Shown here in pieces: positions 60,267-64,000 of a DNA stretch of 64,000 nt (positions are counted from its first letter, which is position 1; every line of letters begins with the position of its first letter). The DNA lies in assembly GCA_937989875.1 (NCBI GenBank), contig CALKBO010000034.1:19765-83764 (forward strand). Reading direction: 5' to 3'. This DNA is from an uncultured Collinsella sp. (GTDB lineage Bacteria; Actinomycetota; Coriobacteriia; Coriobacteriales; Coriobacteriaceae). The translations under genes and the position numbers were made by a program. Under the pieces are notes generated by a model. That model saw only the letters and a program-made list of their open reading frames with translations, was not told where the DNA came from and did no database searches.

Positions 60267-62507
60267 CTATTTCTTAAACCGTGCACCCTGGCGTTTTCTG
60301 CCCGATGCGAACGTGGAACCCTTGCGGGCCTGCGAACGTAAGCGCTCGATCGTCTCGTCCTCAGACGCGCCCTCGAGCATCGCCCGAATCTGAACGACGG
60401 CATCGCGCAGGCGCGCCGCCTCCTCAAAGTCCATGGCGGCAGAAGCGTTGCGCATATCCTCTTCCATGGTTTCGACGATCCGCACAAGCTCGTCATGCGG
60501 CAGTTCTTCCAACTGCTCCGCAAGTGTCTGCTCGGGCGCCACCGTTTCCGGCACGCCGCCCTCGCCCGACTCATCGGGCGTATAGAATGCGCCATGACCA
60601 AGAGAATCGCCCTTCGAGCGCCCCTTGGAACCCACGGTTTTTTCGGCCTCGGCAATAAAACTTGAGATGTCGTTGATGGCCTTGCGCACTGTCTTGGGCA
60701 CAATGCCATGCTCTTCGTTATATGCCATCTGAATCTCGCGACGGCGCTGCGTCTCCTCGATGGCCTCTTTCATCGAATCGGTCACAACGTCCGCATACAT
60801 GATGACTTCGCCATCGGCGTTACGGGCCGCGCGGCCAATCGTCTGAATCAGCGAACGGCGGTTGCGCAAGAAGCCTTCCTTATCGGCATCGAGAATTGCC
60901 ACCAGTGAGACCTCGGGAAGATCCAAGCCCTCGCGAAGCAGGTTGATGCCAACGAGAACATCGATCTTGCCCTCGCGCAGCGTTCGCAGGATCTCGACAC
61001 GGTCCATTGTCGCCGTATCAGAATGCATGTAATTGACCTTAATGCCCGCATCAAGCAGATGGTCGGTCAGGTCCTCGGCCATGCGCTTGGTCAACGTGGT
61101 CACCAGCACGCGCTCCTTGCGGGTAACGCGCTCGCGAATCTCGTCCTCAAGATCGTCAATCTGACCGCGAACCGGACGCACATCGATCTTGGGATCGAGC
61201 AGACCGGTCGGACGAATAATCTGCTCCACGTCGTTTTGGCTCACCCGCAGCTCGTAATCGCCCGGCGTGGCCGAAACATAGATAAACTGGGGTATCCTTG
61301 CCTCAAACTCATCGAAACGAAGCGGGCGGTTATCGAGCGCCGAGGGCAGGCGAAAACCGTGTTCCACCAGCGTCACCTTACGCGAGCGGTCACCTTCGTG
61401 CATGCCGCGAATCTGCGGCACCGTCACATGGCTCTCATCGATGATGCAGAGCATATCCTTGGGAAAGTAATCGATTAGGGTAAACGGCGGCTCACCCGGC
61501 TTGCGACCGTCCAGATGACGCGAGTAGTTCTCGATGCCGTTGCAAAAGCCCATCGTCTCGAGCATCTCAAGATCATAATCGGTGCGCTGCTGCAGACGCT
61601 GCGCCTCGAGCAACTTGTCGGTCGCCTTGAGCTCCGCCACGCGCTTCTCGCACTCTTCGCTGATCGATTTCAGAGACGCCTTGACCTTCGGCTTCTCGGT
61701 CACGTAGTGCGATGCCGGCCATACGGGGATGGCCTCGTACTCACGAAGCATCTCACCGGTGACCTCATCGATCTCGGCAATCAGCTCGACCTCGTCGCCA
61801 AAGAACTCAAACCGCAACGGATGCTCGGCATAAGGCGGATACACGTCGACAACATCGCCGCGCACGCGGAACGTGCCGCGTGCAAGGTCATAGTCATTGC
61901 GATCATATTGAATGTCGATAAGTGCATGGATAAAGTCATCGCGCTCGAGCGGCACCTTCTTGTCGACGTTTGGAGCCAGACCCGCATAGTCCTCAGGAGA
62001 GCCAATGCCATAGATACACGAGACCGATGCGACAACGATCACATCGCGTCGAGAGAGCAGCGATGCGGTCGCCTGATGTCGCAGCATCTCAACCTCTTCG
62101 TTAATCGAGGAGTCTTTCTCGATATATGTATCGCTTTGCGGCACATACGCCTCGGGCTGATAGTAGTCGTAGTACGAGACGAAGTAGACCACAGCGTTGT
62201 TGGGAAAGAACTCTTTGAGCTCGCTCGCAAGCTGAGCGGCGAGCGTTTTATTCGGAGCCATGACCAGCGTCGGCTTTCCCAGGGCCTCAATAGTCTTTGC
62301 CATCGTGAAGGTCTTGCCCGAACCAGTCACGCCCAACAAAACCTGATAGCGGTCTCCGTCCCTCACGCCCTGAACAAGCGACTCAATGGCCTTAGGCTGG
62401 GAACCGGCAGGCTCATAGGGAGACACGACCTTAAACGGCACGTCAGAGCCTTCAACGCCAAAGCGCTTAAGTTCACCACCAACGCGTTCTACTTCAAATT
62501 CCGCCAT
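60267..62507 (-). CDS. uvrB: excinuclease ABC subunit B
   Basis: UvrB is the helicase-like damage verifier. It has 746 residues, longer than the usual 660-700. The extra length is mostly a charged linker (AEKTVGSKGRSKGDSLGHG...) before the C-terminal UVR motif that binds UvrC. Walker A is GVTGSGKTFTMAK, and the beta-hairpin is YYDYYQPEAYVPQSDTYIEKDSSIN. The extreme C-terminus is very basic. GGAGTATCC precedes the ATG. Confidence 0.96.
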   Translation of the reverse strand: MAEFEVERVGGELKRFGVEGSDVPFKVVSPYEPAGSQPKAIESLVQGVRDGDRYQVLLGVTGSGKTFTMAKTIEALGKPTLVMAPNKTLAAQLASELKEFFPNNAVVYFVSYYDYYQPEAYVPQSDTYIEKDSSINEEVEMLRHQATASLLSRRDVIVVASVSCIYGIGSPEDYAGLAPNVDKKVPLERDDFIHALIDIQYDRNDYDLARGTFRVRGDVVDVYPPYAEHPLRFEFFGDEVELIAEIDEVTGEMLREYEAIPVWPASHYVTEKPKVKASLKSISEECEKRVAELKATDKLLEAQRLQQRTDYDLEMLETMGFCNGIENYSRHLDGRKPGEPPFTLIDYFPKDMLCIIDESHVTVPQIRGMHEGDRSRKVTLVEHGFRLPSALDNRPLRFDEFEARIPQFIYVSATPGDYELRVSQNDVEQIIRPTGLLDPKIDVRPVRGQIDDLEDEIRERVTRKERVLVTTLTKRMAEDLTDHLLDAGIKVNYMHSDTATMDRVEILRTLREGKIDVLVGINLLREGLDLPEVSLVAILDADKEGFLRNRRSLIQTIGRAARNADGEVIMYADVVTDSMKEAIEETQRRREIQMAYNEEHGIVPKTVRKAINDISSFIAEAEKTVGSKGRSKGDSLGHGAFYTPDESGEGGVPETVAPEQTLAEQLEELPHDELVRIVETMEEDMRNASAAMDFEEAARLRDAVVQIRAMLEGASEDETIERLRSQARKGSTFASGRKRQGARFKK

Positions 62508-62558
62508 GGATACTCCTAACTCATATATCTGCAGTATACGCAGGCGGCAGGCATAGTC

Positions 62559-63140
62559 CTATACGAACCGATCGGGATAGAGGGTCTTGTAGCGAACCCA
62601 GGCATTATTGACACGAATCAGATACGCCTGCGTCTCGGGAAAGGTGATTGCATTATGAAGCGACGTACTCTGCTGCGCCCATCCGTCGACATTGCCCATG
62701 CCGGCGTTATAGGCGGCAATGGCACTGTCAGTCGACCCGTTAAAATACGCTAGAAGATACGAGAGATACGCACAGCCAAACTCGATATTCGTAGCCGGAT
62801 CGTTAAGGTTGTCGGCCAAATACTCGCCACCGTCGACAAGGCCCTTGGCGATCATATCCTGGGCAGTCTCGGGCATCAGCTGCATCAATCCCTGAGCACC
62901 CTGATTCGACTCGGCCTCGGGATCCCAATTCGATTCAGACTTAATGACAGCGCACACCAGATACGGATCCAGATTATGCGAAATACTGGATTGCTTTACA
63001 TACGCCTCGTAGTCAATCGGATACAGCGGCTTAAAGAAAGCGGCAGGAGCATACGAGTAAACGAATGAGATGAGGCCGAAGGCAAAAACGGCAGCCAGCG
63101 GTATAAGGCGATACCACGTAAGGAAACGTGTCTTAGGCAT
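62559..63140 (-). CDS. membrane-anchored lytic transglycosylase (GH23, Slt type)
   Basis: The protein has 193 residues. An N-terminal signal anchor (RLIPLAAVFAFGLISFVYSY) is followed by the Slt domain: VIKSESNWDPEAESNQGAQGLMQLMPETAQ with catalytic glutamate in SESNW, GCAYLSYLLAYFNG and AIAAYNAGMGNVDGW. It cuts peptidoglycan glycan strands with 1,6-anhydro ends. Its start overlaps coaE by eight bases, so the two are coupled. Confidence 0.92.
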   Translation of the reverse strand: MPKTRFLTWYRLIPLAAVFAFGLISFVYSYAPAAFFKPLYPIDYEAYVKQSSISHNLDPYLVCAVIKSESNWDPEAESNQGAQGLMQLMPETAQDMIAKGLVDGGEYLADNLNDPATNIEFGCAYLSYLLAYFNGSTDSAIAAYNAGMGNVDGWAQQSTSLHNAITFPETQAYLIRVNNAWVRYKTLYPDRFV

Positions 63141-63774
63141 CGGCCTCCTCCTTATCCACTACATCCCCGAACCCATGGCGCGAAAGCCATGCGTCCAGTT
63201 GTTCAAAGAGCGAGTTATCGTCTGCCGCATTGTCAATCACAGTTGTAGCGAGATTGCACAGCGCAGACTCTTCGGGCTGGCAAGCAGAACGGGCATCGAA
63301 ATCAGATGGCTCCATGCCACGTTGAATAGCGCGCTCGCGACGAACTGACAAAGGGGCGCTGATGACCAAAATTTCATCAGCCAAGCCAAATGCATCCTCA
63401 AAACCAGTCGGAGCAGAAACCTCGACCACTGCAAAGCGATAACGAGGAGATGAAACCGTACAACAAACCGGATCGAGAATCCTAAGCGAAAGCTGTTCAA
63501 TCAGAACGGGATGCACAATGCCATTGAGCCGTGCGACCGAATCAGGAGAAGCAAAAGCTCGAGAAGCGAGGATGTTGCGGCGAATGCCGCCATCCTCATC
63601 CAAAATGTCCCAACCGAATTCATCCGCGAGAGCATTGACGATATCAGAGCCCGGAACATACAGCGATTTTGCAAGCTCATCCAGATCGATTAGCATAGCG
63701 CCACGAGATTCGAAATAGCGGCAGGCAGTCGACTTACCCGAAGCAATATTGCCCAAGACAAATACGGTAAACAT
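63133..63774 (-). CDS. coaE: dephospho-CoA kinase
   Basis: The enzyme catalyses the last step of coenzyme A synthesis. It has 213 residues from the ATG at 63774, five bases after GGAGG (a TTG just upstream is less likely). The P-loop is GNIASGKSTACRYF, where most relatives have GGIGSGKS. The lid and CoA regions (ILASRAFASPDSVARLNGIVHPVLIEQL, VVEVSAPTGFEDAF) fit the family. The kinase opens a coaE-transglycosylase-uvrB gene order. Confidence 0.9.
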   Translation of the reverse strand: MFTVFVLGNIASGKSTACRYFESRGAMLIDLDELAKSLYVPGSDIVNALADEFGWDILDEDGGIRRNILASRAFASPDSVARLNGIVHPVLIEQLSLRILDPVCCTVSSPRYRFAVVEVSAPTGFEDAFGLADEILVISAPLSVRRERAIQRGMEPSDFDARSACQPEESALCNLATTVIDNAADDNSLFEQLDAWLSRHGFGDVVDKEEADA

Positions 63775-63899
63775 CAAGCCCTCCCTAACGCCAATGCGAG
63801 TAATTATCGCTCAAATACACTAGAAGGACTCAAAATACAGCCAAACAGTAAGAGCGCATACGGGGGAACTAGGTCTCAAAGTACAACGTGTATATAACG

Positions 63900-63931
63900 T
63901 AAAAAGGGGGAGGCCGCGAGGCCTCCCCCTT
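63900..63931 (-). terminator. terminator of the gene to the right of the window
   Basis: A perfect 12-bp stem AAGGGGGAGGCC/GGCCTCCCCCTT with a four-base loop is followed by TTTTT on the minus strand. It must end a leftward transcript coming from beyond position 63932. Confidence 0.92.
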
Positions 63932-63967
63932 CCAAGTTCAAGCGTACGGCTCGGTGCCGTCCACCGG

Positions 63968-64000
63968 TCAGCGGCGCCCTGGCCTCCCACGGGCTGACCC
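63968..64000 (-). CDS. possible C-terminus of a protein extending past the window
   Basis: On the minus strand one frame reads GSARGRPGRR and then TGA, 37 bases before a strong terminator stem. A basic Gly/Arg tail is a common protein end. Other frames stay open through the terminator and are less likely. A structured RNA is an alternative, since hairpins can be drawn here. It is too short for a name. Confidence 0.35.
   Translation of the reverse strand, partial: GSARGRPGRR

Noticed and set aside
63932..64000. 3' end of a structured RNA gene at the right edge
   Set aside because: Hairpins can be drawn, but no tmRNA, SRP or RNase P signature is visible. A short C-terminal coding frame before a terminator explains it as well.

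Overview
The window is ordinary chromosome of a high-GC Gram-positive anaerobe. The best fit is a gut actinobacterium of the Coriobacteriia, probably Collinsella or a close relative. Support for this is inferred from gene content. There is an oxygen-sensitive class III ribonucleotide reductase, WhiA and RapZ beside gap-pgk-tpiA in the actinobacterial order, twin-arginine lipoprotein binding proteins, tRNA genes that encode CCA, and a sialic acid utilisation operon. I see no prophage, insertion sequence or CRISPR array.

Layout. Positions 1-6.5 kb hold an exported repeat-like protein, metY with a cysteine-containing leader peptide, a divergent LysR regulator, rnhA, a Gfo/Idh/MocA oxidoreductase, an acylphosphatase and a PerR-like regulator. 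Positions 6.5-10.4 kb hold a HAD phosphatase, a slyD plus ureE-like pair, a dipeptidase and a YgjP-type metalloprotease. Positions 10.4-15.7 kb read leftward: an NrdR-boxed nrdD-nrdG unit followed by folE, an HD-domain gene and folB. Positions 16-22 kb hold six tRNA genes in three units, a GH13 alpha-glucosidase flanked by identical tRNA-Gly genes, and a two-gene partner-switching module (STAS-HATPase and PAS-GAF-PP2C). Positions 22.5-28.5 kb are an oligopeptide ABC operon (oppABCDF). Positions 28.7-35.9 kb are secG, gpmI, tpiA, pgk, gap, whiA and rapZ. Positions 36-46.7 kb are a sialic acid operon: a peptide-type ABC transporter with a permease-ATPase fusion, two CE7 esterase paralogues, nanA, a ROK kinase and nanE. 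Positions 46.7-54 kb are uvrC, murJ, ybaK and uvrA. Positions 54-64 kb are an LtaS-like enzyme, mrp, two flavoproteins, uvrB, a lytic transglycosylase and coaE.

How it fits together. The sialic acid operon lies exactly between uvrC and rapZ, which are normally neighbours in actinobacteria, so it looks like an inserted catabolic island. The nrd and fol genes form one leftward nucleotide/folate block. The glycolytic genes form a block of lower glycolysis.

The most unusual structure is a family of at least four long nested inverted repeats (12747-12830, 13009-13146, 22084-22208, 22389-22515). Their outer arms differ in sequence, but they share an internal-loop motif and GGCC-type ends. This looks like a structured RNA or DNA element rather than simple terminators. 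Other signals of note are the metY leader peptide, a shared T6-G-A6 promoter block ahead of all three tRNA units, a UreE homologue with no urease in view, and a catalytically dead esterase paralogue.
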